DNA of 37,213 nt from Collinsella sp. (GTDB lineage: Bacteria > Actinomycetota > Coriobacteriia > Coriobacteriales > Coriobacteriaceae): NCBI GenBank assembly GCA_018380195.1, contig JAGZUC010000022.1, positions 1 through 37,213 on the forward strand, in the 5' to 3' direction. The translations under genes and the position numbers were made by a program. The notes beneath the pieces are model-generated. The model saw only the letters and a list, made by a program, of their open reading frames with translations. It did no database searches and had not been told where the DNA came from. Shown here piece by piece: positions 24,365 through 32,448 of the stretch. How positions within the stretch are numbered: position 1 is the stretch's first letter; each line of letters opens with the position of its first letter.

Positions 24365-24402
24365 ACAAAAAACGGAGCCGTGTCGCCACGACTCCGTTTC
24401 TC
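24365..24402 (-). terminator. Intrinsic terminator of the malQ-glgP operon
   Basis: On the minus strand AAACGGAGTCGTG pairs with CACGGCTCCGTTT around a GCGA loop and runs into TTTTTTG, 26 nt after the phosphorylase stop. Confidence 0.88.
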
Positions 24403-24427
24403 AAGAGGATGGGTAAGGGAAGTGAAA

Positions 24428-26695
24428 TTAGTTCAGGTGCCAGATCTCGTCGTTGTACTGGGAGATCGTACGGTCGGACGAGAAGGTGCCGGCGTTGGCG
24501 ATATTGATGAGCGCCTTGCGCATCCAAGCGTCCTGGTCCTCGTAGTCGGCCAGCACGCGCTCCTTGGTCTGGATGTACTCCTCAATGTCGAGCAGGGCCA
24601 TAAACCAGTCCTTGCCCTTGATGTCGTCGTGCAGACGCTGCAGGCGCTCGGCGTTGCCGGTTGCCATAAAGGCCGGGTTGGTGATGAAGTCCACCAGCAG
24701 TTTAATTCCGGGCTTGCGGTAGAGCGCACCGGCGTTGTAGGTGCCGTCGGCGTAGAGCTGCTCGACCTGTTTGGACGAGGCACCAAAGGTATAGATGTTC
24801 TCGTCGCCCACGAGCTCGGCAATCTCCACGTTGGCACCGTCGAGCGTGCACAGGGTTAGGGCGCCGTTGAGCATGAACTTCATGTTGGAGGTGCCGCTCG
24901 CCTCCTTGGAGGCCAGGCTGATCTGCTCGGAGATGTCAGCGGCGGGGATCACGCGCTCGGCGGCAGTGACGTTGTAGTTCTCGATCATGACAACCTGCAG
25001 GTAGGGAGCCACGTCGGGGTCGTTTGCAATCCACTGCGACAGCGTCAGGATCAGATGGATGATGTCCTGCGCGATAGTGTAGGCAGGCGCCGCCTTGCCG
25101 CCAAAGATGATGGTGACGGGGTGCTTAGGTCTGTTGCCGTTCTTGATATCGAGGTACTTCCAGATGATGTAGAGTGCGAGCATCTGCTGGCGCTTGTACT
25201 CGTGGATACGCTTGACCTGAACATCGATGATGGCGTTGGACGGGATAGTCACGCCTTGCTCGAGCGCCATGAACTGGCGCATGATGGCCTTGGCCTCGGT
25301 CTTGGTGGCGGCCAGGCGCTCAAGAACATCCTTGTCGTCGGCGAACTTGGCGAGTTTGCTCAGATCGCCGGTGCTGCGCCAGTCGGTGCCGATCACATCG
25401 TCGAGCAGGCTGGCGAGCGCGGGGTTGGCCCCATGGATCCAGCGGCGGAAGGTGATGCCGTTGGTCTTGTTGGAGAACTTCTCGGGATAGATCTCGTAGA
25501 ACGGATGAAGCTCGGTGTCCTCCAGGATCTTGGTGTGGAGGGCGGCTACGCCGTTGATGGAGAAGCCAAAGTGGATGTCCATGTGGGCCATGTGGACGGT
25601 GTCGTATTCGTCGATGATGGCGACGCGCGGGTCATCGTGCTCGGCCTTCGCGATCTCATCGAGCTTGACGATAATGTCGGCGATGGCAGGGGAGACCTTC
25701 TGCAGGCTGGCGAGCGGCCACTTCTCGAGCGCCTCGGCAAGAATCGTGTGGTTAGTGTAGGCGACCATGGAGCGTACGATGGTCACGGCCTCGTCAAACT
25801 CGATGCCATGCTCGGTGGTGAGCAAGCGAACGAGCTCGGGGATGACCATGGTGGGGTGCGTGTCGTTAATTTGGACCACGGCGTAGTCGGCCAGATCGTG
25901 CAGGTTGCTACCGCGCTCGATGGCCTCGTCGATCAGGAGCTTGGCGGCGTTGCTCACCATGAAGTATTCCTGGTAGATGCGAAGCAGGCGGCCCTGCTCG
26001 TCGGAATCGTCGGGGTAGAGAAACAAGGTGAGGTTCTTGGCGATCTCGGTCTTGTCGAAGTCGATGGAGCTGCCGGGGACCAGGCCGTCGTCGACGCTCG
26101 CCAGGTCGAACAGGCGCAGGCGGTTCTTGGTGGGCTGGCCGTAACCGGGCACGTCGATGTTGACGAGCTTGGAGGTAACGGCAAAATCGCCGAACTCGAC
26201 GGTGTAGGAGCGGTCATCGTCGACTAGGATGTCCTGCTCACCGAGCCACTCGTCGGGGACGGCCTTCTGCTGGTTGTCGACAAAGCGCTGACGGAACAGA
26301 CCGTAGTGATAGTTGAGGCCCACGCCATCGCCGGTCAAGCCCAGCGTGGCGATGGAATCCAGGAAGCACGCGGCCAGGCGGCCCAGGCCGCCGTTGCCGA
26401 GCGACGGCTCGACCTCGAACTCCTCGATCTTGTTGAGGTCGTGGCCTGCGGCGGTGAGCTGGTCCTTAACCTCGTCGTAGATGCCGAGGTCGATCATGTT
26501 GTTGATGAGCAGCTTGCCGATCAAAAATTCGGCGGAAATGTAATAGAGCTTTTTCTTGCCGTTGTTGAGCGGGCAGGCGGCAGAGCGCTCCTGCACGAGC
26601 TTGACCAGCAGTTTGTAAATGCGGCGGTCATCGAGTTGCTCGAGCGAAGTTCCAAAGGACTGCTCGGCAAGATCCGCGAGATTGATGCGGGGCAT
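24428..26695 (-). CDS. glgP: Glycogen/maltodextrin phosphorylase
   Basis: This 755-aa PLP enzyme releases glucose-1-phosphate from alpha-1,4-glucans. Family motifs include YYISAEFLIGKLL, EPSLGNGGLGRLAACFLDS, GVGLNYHYGLF, INDTHPTM, NGITFRRW, VKRIHEYKRQ and the PLP site EASGTSNMKFMLNGA with Lys606. It is a little shorter than MalP/GlgP of E. coli (about 800-815 aa), mostly at the N-terminus, while the catalytic core is complete. ATG 26695 follows a strong AGGAGGAAAC ribosome binding site. It is the second gene after malQ on the same strand, so glucan debranching/transfer and phosphorolysis are probably co-regulated. Confidence 0.95.
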   Translation of the reverse strand: MPRINLADLAEQSFGTSLEQLDDRRIYKLLVKLVQERSAACPLNNGKKKLYYISAEFLIGKLLINNMIDLGIYDEVKDQLTAAGHDLNKIEEFEVEPSLGNGGLGRLAACFLDSIATLGLTGDGVGLNYHYGLFRQRFVDNQQKAVPDEWLGEQDILVDDDRSYTVEFGDFAVTSKLVNIDVPGYGQPTKNRLRLFDLASVDDGLVPGSSIDFDKTEIAKNLTLFLYPDDSDEQGRLLRIYQEYFMVSNAAKLLIDEAIERGSNLHDLADYAVVQINDTHPTMVIPELVRLLTTEHGIEFDEAVTIVRSMVAYTNHTILAEALEKWPLASLQKVSPAIADIIVKLDEIAKAEHDDPRVAIIDEYDTVHMAHMDIHFGFSINGVAALHTKILEDTELHPFYEIYPEKFSNKTNGITFRRWIHGANPALASLLDDVIGTDWRSTGDLSKLAKFADDKDVLERLAATKTEAKAIMRQFMALEQGVTIPSNAIIDVQVKRIHEYKRQQMLALYIIWKYLDIKNGNRPKHPVTIIFGGKAAPAYTIAQDIIHLILTLSQWIANDPDVAPYLQVVMIENYNVTAAERVIPAADISEQISLASKEASGTSNMKFMLNGALTLCTLDGANVEIAELVGDENIYTFGASSKQVEQLYADGTYNAGALYRKPGIKLLVDFITNPAFMATGNAERLQRLHDDIKGKDWFMALLDIEEYIQTKERVLADYEDQDAWMRKALINIANAGTFSSDRTISQYNDEIWHLN

Positions 26696-26733
26696 GTTTC
26701 CTCCTGTGGTGAGTTGACTACATGTCAGAAATT

Positions 26734-26777
26734 CAAAAGAATCCCGCGCGAGGGGATTGGGGTGGCCTCGCGCGGGA
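26734..26777 (-). terminator. Terminator-like stem between malQ and glgP
   Basis: On the minus strand TCCCGCGCGAGG pairs perfectly with CCTCGCGCGGGA over 12 bp (26742-26777) and runs into TTCTTTTG. It lies about 50 nt after the malQ stop, so glgP may depend on read-through or on its own promoter. Confidence 0.6.
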
Positions 26778-26824
26778 AAAGCAAACGCGTCCGCACGGTG
26801 GGGAGGGGTCGGGCGCGGTAGCTC

Positions 26825-28330
26825 CTATTGAGGAAGCTCGATTTCGGCTTCCGACGGGATGCGGAAGTAGGTCTCGGTCCAGTCGGTGAGTTTGTGCTCG
26901 AGCTCGCGGGGGATGGCGCCGTCGAGCATGCGCCAGGTCCAGTTGCCGCCCAGGGTGGCAGGGGTGTTGATGCGCGCCTCATTGCCCAGGTTAAGCAGGT
27001 CCTGCATGGTGTAGATGCACGTGTCGCTCACGCTGGCGGCGATGGTGCGATTGAGTGCATCTGCCATGGGTTCGCCGGCCTGCTGATGGGTGTACAGGGC
27101 TGCCTGCTCGCGCTGACGCGGGGTGGCCGTTCCCTCAAACCAGCCGCGCGCCGTCTCGTTGTCGTGGGTGCCCACATAGGCGACGGTGTTGGCGATGTAG
27201 TTATGCGGCAGGTAGTACGAGTTGGTGCCCTCAAAGGCGAACTGCAGGATCTTCATGCCGGGGAAACCCGAGTTGTCGCGCATGTCGATGACACCGGGAG
27301 TGAGGAAACCCAGGTCCTCGGCGATGATGGGCAGCGTGCCGAGCTTTTCCTCGAGCGTCTTGAAGAACTTGAGGCCGGGACCCTGCGTCCACGAACCGTA
27401 GGACGAATCGGGCGAGGAGAACGGCACCTCCCAATAGGCCTCGAAGCCGCGGAAGTGATCCAGGCGGATGACGTCGTACATGTCGAGGGCGGCGCGAATG
27501 CGGCCCTCCCACCAGGAGAAGCCGTCGGACTCCATGGCGTCCCAGTCGTAGATGGGGTTGCCCCAGTACTGGCCGGTGGCCGAGAACTGGTCGGGCGGCG
27601 TGCCGGCGACGCTCACGGGATTGCCGGCGGCGTCGATCTTAAAGAGCTCGGGTGTCGCCCACATCTCGACGGAGTCACGCGAGACATAGATGGGCAGGTC
27701 GCCGATGATGAGAATGTCGCGCTCGTTGGCATAGGCCTTGAGGCGGCTCCACTGGCGATCGAAGAAGTACTGCGTCATCTGGTGGTAGAGCATACGCGCC
27801 GGATGGTCGGTGCAGACCTTGGCGGAAGCCTCGCCGCGGGTGCGGAGCTCCGCGGGCCACTCCCAAAACGCCTTGAGACCGCACTCCTCTTTGACGGTCA
27901 TGAACTCACAGTAGGGGATGAGCCAGTCCTCGTTGGCCTGGATAAAGTCATCGAAATCGGCCGGCTTGTCGGCAGCAAAGCGCTCGGCGGCGCGGTCGAG
28001 AATCTGACGGCGGCCGCCAAAGATAGCACCGTAGTCGACATTGCTGGGGTCGGATCCCAGATACACGCCATCGATATCGCGCTGCTCCAGATACCCTGCC
28101 TCGATAAGCTCGGCAAAGTCGATAAAGTTGGGGTTGCCTGCGCGGGCCGAGAACGACTGATAGGGCGAATCGCCATAGCTGGTCGTCGTAAGGGGCAGAA
28201 TCTGCCAGTAATGTTGTTTGCACGAGGCGAGAAAATCGACGAAGTCGTAGGCATTCCAGCCAAAGCCGCCGATTCCGTATGGTCCGGGCAGAGATGAGAC
28301 GGGCATGAGGACGCCGCTTGCACGCTCCAT
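26825..28330 (-). CDS. malQ: 4-alpha-glucanotransferase (amylomaltase)
   Basis: This 501-aa GH77 enzyme disproportionates maltodextrins and feeds the phosphorylase. Typical motifs are SLPGPYGIGGFG at the N-terminus, QILPLTTTSYGDSPYQSFSA, IIGDLPIYVSRDSVEMW, VIRLDHFRGFEAYWE (nucleophile Asp), PIIAEDLGFLTP (acid/base Glu) and YVGTHDNETARGW. It is the shorter, plant/Thermus-like form. ATG 28330 is preferred, with GGTGAG seven bases upstream; GTG 28342 and TTG 28345 are in frame but would place the ribosome binding site inside the gene. A near-perfect regulatory palindrome lies 99 nt upstream at the promoter. Confidence 0.95.
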   Translation of the reverse strand: MERASGVLMPVSSLPGPYGIGGFGWNAYDFVDFLASCKQHYWQILPLTTTSYGDSPYQSFSARAGNPNFIDFAELIEAGYLEQRDIDGVYLGSDPSNVDYGAIFGGRRQILDRAAERFAADKPADFDDFIQANEDWLIPYCEFMTVKEECGLKAFWEWPAELRTRGEASAKVCTDHPARMLYHQMTQYFFDRQWSRLKAYANERDILIIGDLPIYVSRDSVEMWATPELFKIDAAGNPVSVAGTPPDQFSATGQYWGNPIYDWDAMESDGFSWWEGRIRAALDMYDVIRLDHFRGFEAYWEVPFSSPDSSYGSWTQGPGLKFFKTLEEKLGTLPIIAEDLGFLTPGVIDMRDNSGFPGMKILQFAFEGTNSYYLPHNYIANTVAYVGTHDNETARGWFEGTATPRQREQAALYTHQQAGEPMADALNRTIAASVSDTCIYTMQDLLNLGNEARINTPATLGGNWTWRMLDGAIPRELEHKLTDWTETYFRIPSEAEIELPQ

Positions 28331-28415
28331 GAATGCGCTCACCAACCTTCTTGTTGTGGGGTCGGCCTGCCGATGGGTATGCAGTCCGCCTCCGATGTTC
28401 TGATTCGATACGCCT

Positions 28416-28440
28416 ATTGTAAAACATGTTGTTTAAACAT
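28416..28440 (-). promoter_or_regulatory. malQ-glgP promoter with GntR-type operator, site 5
   Basis: The minus strand has a TACAAT -10 box (28421 to 28416). The palindrome TTGTTTAAACAT (28429-28440), inside a longer ACATGT...ACATGT symmetry, sits in the region between -10 and -35. It matches the 12-bp sites at the PTS, GntR and ABC promoters at 11 of 12 positions. Confidence 0.6.
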
Positions 28441-28493
28441 GTACAGGCAAGATAAAAAAGTTGGTCGATTTTCGGCGAATGGCTACATGCCAT

Positions 28494-28530
28494 GAAAAAG
28501 CCCCGACCTCACAACGTGAGATCGGGGCAA
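28494..28530 (-). terminator. Intrinsic terminator after galE
   Basis: On the minus strand GCCCCGATCTCAC pairs with GTGAGGTCGGGGC over 13 bp (one wobble) and is followed by TTTTT, 22 nt beyond the galE stop. Confidence 0.9.
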
Positions 28531-28550
28531 GAACGGTATGTAGGTTTTTG

Positions 28551-29612
28551 CTACTCGGCGTCGGCGAAGCCGTTGGGGTTGTGGCTCTGCCAGTTCCAGC
28601 TATCGCGGCACATGTCCGCGATGTCGTACTGGGCCTTCCAGCCCATCATGCGCTCGGCCTTGGAGGCATCGCACCAGTTGGCAGCGATGTCGCCGGCGCG
28701 GCGCTCGCGGATCACGTAGGGCAGCTCCTTGCCACAAGCCTTGGAGAAGGCGGCGACGACCTCGAGTACCGAGGTGCCGGTGCCGGTGCCCAGGTTGAAG
28801 ATCTCGACGCCGGTCTTGCCGTTCATCCAGTTAAGGGCGGCAACGTGACCAGAGGCCAGATCGCACACGTGGATGTAGTCGCGCACGCCGGTGCCGTCGG
28901 GGGTGGGGTAGTCGTTGCCAAAGACCTGAACGGCCTCGAGCTTGCCCACGGCGACCTGGGCGACATAGGGCACCAGGTTGTTGGGGATGCCCTTGGGGTC
29001 CTCGCCGATCAGGCCCGACGGATGAGCGCCGATGGGGTTGAAGTAACGGAGCAGCACGACGTCCCACTCGGGGTCGGCGGTGTGGACGTCCATAAGGATC
29101 TGCTCGATCATCCACTTGGTCCAGCCATAGGGGTTGGTTGCGGGCTTCTTGGGGTCTTCCTCGGTGACGGGCGGGTTGTCCGGGTCGCCGTAGACGGTCG
29201 AGGAGCTCGAGAAGATGATGGACTTGCAGCCATGGTTGCGCATGACGTCGATGAGCACCAGGGTGTTCTCGATGTTGTTGTGGTAGTACTCGACGGGCTT
29301 GCTCACCGACTCGCCGACGGCCTTAAAACCGGCAAAGTGGATGACGCGGTCGATCTGATGGGTATCGAAGATCTTGTTCATCGCATCGCGGTCGAGCACG
29401 TTGGCCTCGTAGAAGGTGAGGTTCTTGGCGGCCTCGTCGCCCACGATGGTCTTGACGCGGTCGACGGCGACGGCGCTGGAGTTGGAGAGATCATCGACGA
29501 TGACGACCTGGTAGCCACCCTCGAGCAGCTGAACGACGGTGTGCGAGCCGATAAAGCCGGCGCCACCGGTAACGAGGACGCAGGTGTCTTTGGGGTCGAG
29601 TGCTTTGGACAT
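28551..29612 (-). CDS. galE: UDP-glucose 4-epimerase
   Basis: This 353-aa short-chain dehydrogenase-type enzyme interconverts UDP-glucose and UDP-galactose in the Leloir pathway and for cell-surface sugars. The NAD site is VTGGAGFIGSH near residue 17. The catalytic Ser lies in IIFSSSSTVYG and the Tyr-Lys pair in NPYGWTKWMIEQ. DNPPVTEEDP and RYFNPIGAHPSG are also family marks. ATG 29612 follows TAGGAG; the frame extends further upstream without a better start. It appears monocistronic with its own terminator. No operator of the TTGTTTAAACAA type was seen upstream, so it probably lies outside that regulon. Confidence 0.95.
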   Translation of the reverse strand: MSKALDPKDTCVLVTGGAGFIGSHTVVQLLEGGYQVVIVDDLSNSSAVAVDRVKTIVGDEAAKNLTFYEANVLDRDAMNKIFDTHQIDRVIHFAGFKAVGESVSKPVEYYHNNIENTLVLIDVMRNHGCKSIIFSSSSTVYGDPDNPPVTEEDPKKPATNPYGWTKWMIEQILMDVHTADPEWDVVLLRYFNPIGAHPSGLIGEDPKGIPNNLVPYVAQVAVGKLEAVQVFGNDYPTPDGTGVRDYIHVCDLASGHVAALNWMNGKTGVEIFNLGTGTGTSVLEVVAAFSKACGKELPYVIRERRAGDIAANWCDASKAERMMGWKAQYDIADMCRDSWNWQSHNPNGFADAE

Positions 29613-29878
29613 GTAGTCTCCTATCGAATCAGGAACACTTCTAGAGGGGAGTATAGCGCAGGCGGGGACGCCCAAATGGTGCACTGTAGGAAAAGCAGAG
29701 GATTATGTTAACGTACTCATATAAGAGCTTGCTCAATTGTTACCTCAAATTTGACAATTGCTTACGAGCCGCCGACCTTGTAGTTTCCTGCCGTTCGTGG
29801 AAATCGTTGGGACGCGCCATATGTACGCTAATATGTATGAGTTGAGCGACATATAAATAAGCATGTAACGGAGTACAT

Positions 29879-31084
29879 ATGTCACCAAACAGCGATTCCA
29901 TCCTTTCCCAGGAGCTCTCGCGCCGCACTGCCCTTAAGGCCCTGTTCGGCGCCGCTTCTGCGGCAGTTCTTTTTGGCCTGCCCACTCGCGCCCATGCGGC
30001 GGAGGCTTCCAAAGAAACCACCGATAAATTGAATGCCGCCCAGGCCCAGCTCGACGAGGTTCAGGCCCAGCTCGACAGCATCGCAAATGAGTATGCGGCG
30101 CTGGCCAACAAGAATGCCCAGACCCTCAACGACATCGAGAATGTCCAGGGCAAGATTGACGACACGCAGGCCCAGATCGATGAAAAGAAGGCCGAGCTCA
30201 AGAAGAAGCGCAACGACCTTTCCGATCGCGTGGCCGCCAGCTACAAGTCCGGCGGCACGAACATCCTGTCGCTGCTGCTGGCCTCTGGCTCGTTTGAGGA
30301 ACTCGTCGCCAACGCGCATTACGTTGAGAAGATCAACAAGAGCGACCGCGATGCCATCGAGGATATCCAGACGATTCAGGCTGAGCTCGACGCACAGAAG
30401 ACCGAGCTCGAAGCACAAAAGGCCGACCTGGAGAAACTCAAGGACCAGCAGACGGCTCAGATGCAGGATATGCAGGCCAAGCAGCAAGAAGTCCAGACCG
30501 TGCTGAACGGTCTTTCCGACGACGTCAAGGAGCTCATGGCTCAGCGCGATTCCGAGATCCTCGCTGCCGCCCAGGCCGAGGAGGCCGCTAGGAAGGCGGC
30601 TGCGGCAGCCGCGGCCTCTGCGAACACGGGCTCTTCTTCGGGTGGCTCGAGCTCGGGTGGCGGCTCGTATGCCGGCGGCACCCCGCAACAGACGGGCGGT
30701 TCGGGCAAGCAGCAGGCCGTCGTCAATGCGTGCTACTCGACGCCTTCTCCCGGCCAGGGCTGGTGTGCTGCCTGGGTTACCAACGTCTTCCGCAATGCCG
30801 GCGTGGGCTATTTTGGCGGCAACGCGTGTGACATGTTCAACGCCTGGTGCTATAGCTCCGACCGCTCGGCGCTGCAGGTGGGCATGATCGTGGCCGATTC
30901 CTCGCACAGCGGCACGGGTGCTCCGGGCCTTATCTACGGTCATGTGGGTATCTACGTTGGCGGTGGCATCGTTATGAGCAACGAGGGTGCCATTACGTCT
31001 AAGTCGCTTGATTCGTTTATTAGCTTCTATGGTACTGGCTCTGGCGTGCGTTGGGGCTGGCTCGGCGGTATCGCGCTGTCGTAA
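29879..31084 (+). CDS. Secreted coiled-coil CHAP/NlpC-P60-type peptidoglycan hydrolase
   Basis: This 401-aa protein has a Tat-like signal (SRRTALKALFGAASAAVLFG, cleavage after AHA near residue 40). Residues about 42-235 form a long coiled coil with many Gln, Glu and Ala heptads, similar to PcsB/RipA-type cell-separation hydrolases. A Gly/Ser-rich linker spans about 240-270. The catalytic domain (about 280-400) has the Cys of GQGWCAAWVTNVFR (Cys296) and the His of YGHVGIYVGGG (His355), which fits CHAP or a related papain-like fold. It is probably activated by FtsX-like or other partners through the coiled coil, as in its homologues. ATG 29879 follows AACGGAG. Palindromic element D starts 9 nt after the stop. 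Confidence 0.88.
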   Translation: MSPNSDSILSQELSRRTALKALFGAASAAVLFGLPTRAHAAEASKETTDKLNAAQAQLDEVQAQLDSIANEYAALANKNAQTLNDIENVQGKIDDTQAQIDEKKAELKKKRNDLSDRVAASYKSGGTNILSLLLASGSFEELVANAHYVEKINKSDRDAIEDIQTIQAELDAQKTELEAQKADLEKLKDQQTAQMQDMQAKQQEVQTVLNGLSDDVKELMAQRDSEILAAAQAEEAARKAAAAAAASANTGSSSGGSSSGGGSYAGGTPQQTGGSGKQQAVVNACYSTPSPGQGWCAAWVTNVFRNAGVGYFGGNACDMFNAWCYSSDRSALQVGMIVADSSHSGTGAPGLIYGHVGIYVGGGIVMSNEGAITSKSLDSFISFYGTGSGVRWGWLGGIALS

Positions 31085-31093
31085 CTGCGGCTT

Positions 31094-31224
31094 GGTCCGG
31101 GACAGTCCGAGAGGCATAAGGTTGCCTGCTCGGGCAGTCCTGCTCGCACGGAGAGCACATTAAGTGCTCTCCGGCTCGTGTGGAACTCGCGATCAACCTT
31201 ATGCCTCTCGGACTGTCCCGGCCC
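31094..31224 (+). repeat. Palindromic core-and-arms element, copy D
   Basis: Arms 31094-31124 and 31194-31224 are complementary over 31 bp with one mismatch. The 69-nt core (31125-31193) is the most diverged. Its inner hairpin is GGAGAGCAC/GTGCTCTCC where copies B and C have GGAGGCCAC/GTGGCCTCC, so both sides have changed together. GGAACTCGCGAT is unchanged. It begins 9 nt after the stop of the peptidase gene. Confidence 0.9.
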
Positions 31225-31276
31225 TCTCGGGTCCTGAGCGCGACACACCGGACTGGGTTATCTGAATAAATATGGT

Positions 31277-31303
31277 GAAGGCCCCTTTCGGGGCCTTCTT
31301 TGT
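31277..31303 (+). terminator. Intrinsic terminator between convergent peptidase and murB genes
   Basis: GAAGGCCCC pairs with GGGGCCTTC around a TTTC loop and leads into TTTGTT on the plus strand. It lies at the 3' end of murB, so it may stop transcription from both sides. Confidence 0.75.
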
Positions 31304-32265
31304 TAGAGGAATTCGCCTACTCGGTGGACTTCGGGTTCTAGGTCTACTCCGAACTGGTCTTTAACGGTTGTTTGAATGTGGTGGATGAGTTCGTCGACTT
31401 CGGCTGCGGTGGCGTGGTCGGCGTTGACGATGAAGCCGCAATGCTTCTTGCTCACTTGTGCGCCGCCAATGGCGTGGCCGCGCAGGCCGGCGTCCATGAT
31501 GAGCTTGCCGGCAAAGTGGCCCTCGGGGCGCTTGAAGGTGGAGCCGGCGCTCGGCATGTCGAGCGGCTGCTTGTCCTCGCGGCGCTGACGGTAGTCGTCC
31601 ATGTCGGCCTTGATCATCGCGGCGTTGCCCGGGGCAAGGTTGAAGGTGGCCGAGAGCACGATAAAGCCGTCGTCGGCAATGCGGCTTTTGCGATAGCCCA
31701 GGTTGAGCTCATCGACATCGAACTCAATGATATTGCCGCTGCCACGCGTGCCGTCGTCGAGCTGGCGAGCGGGTTTGTAGACGCGCACGGACTCCAGCAC
31801 ATCGGCCATGCAGGCACCGTAGGCACCGGCGTTCATGTAGCAGGCACCGCCGACCGATCCGGGAATGCCCGAGATGGGTTCCATGCCGGTAAGGCTGGCC
31901 TCGGCTGCCGCGGCTGCGACATCGGAAAGCAAGGCGCCGGCTGCCGCCGTGACGTGCGTGCCGTCGACCGTAATGTCGGAGAGTCCCTCGCCCAGCGCCA
32001 CGACGACGCCGCGGATGCCCTTGTCGCCGACGAGCAGGTCGGAGCCGTTGCCCACGATGGTGAGGGGCAGATCGCAGCGATAGCAGGTATCGAGCGTGGC
32101 GACGAGGCCCTGCTCGGTATCGGGCGTGACAAAGACGTCGGCCGGGCCGCCGATCTTAAACGTGGTGTGCTCGCGCATGGGCTCGCTCATCAGCACGTTG
32201 TCCTCGCCGGCAACGCCAGCAAGCGCGCACAGCAGGTCCTCGTTAAAAAAGTCGTTCTCGTGCAT
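31303..32265 (-). CDS. murB: UDP-N-acetylenolpyruvoylglucosamine reductase
   Basis: MurB is the FAD enzyme that reduces UDP-GlcNAc-enolpyruvate to UDP-MurNAc in the second step of peptidoglycan precursor synthesis. The 320-aa protein has HTTFKIGGPADVF, VGNGSDLLV, GIPGSVGGACYMNAGAYG, YRKSRI, the catalytic Ser in PSAGSTFKRPEG and the C-terminal Glu of DLEPEVHRVGEF. ATG 32265 follows AAAAGGCGG; an upstream ATG at 32310 in frame is less likely. It is monocistronic and convergent with the peptidase gene. Confidence 0.95.
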   Translation of the reverse strand: MHENDFFNEDLLCALAGVAGEDNVLMSEPMREHTTFKIGGPADVFVTPDTEQGLVATLDTCYRCDLPLTIVGNGSDLLVGDKGIRGVVVALGEGLSDITVDGTHVTAAAGALLSDVAAAAAEASLTGMEPISGIPGSVGGACYMNAGAYGACMADVLESVRVYKPARQLDDGTRGSGNIIEFDVDELNLGYRKSRIADDGFIVLSATFNLAPGNAAMIKADMDDYRQRREDKQPLDMPSAGSTFKRPEGHFAGKLIMDAGLRGHAIGGAQVSKKHCGFIVNADHATAAEVDELIHHIQTTVKDQFGVDLEPEVHRVGEFL

Positions 32266-32448
32266 ACGAATATCCGCCTTTTGGTGGTCGTTGTCATCAA
32301 TCGATTGCAATATACCCCACCCGGACGGATTTGGTGCGCTGGCGGCGATAAAACAGCCGTCTACCGGATTGGTAAAGTGTTTATCACCGAGGTAGAGGGG
32401 TAGTCGCTATACTTTCAAGAGATTGCGCATAAACCCGGAAGGAGCGAG

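Noticed and set aside
7086..31224. The palindromic elements as integron attC sites
   Set aside because: They lack the paired R and L boxes with RYYYAAC/GTTRRRY ends, no integrase is present, and the arms are perfectly paired rather than bulged.
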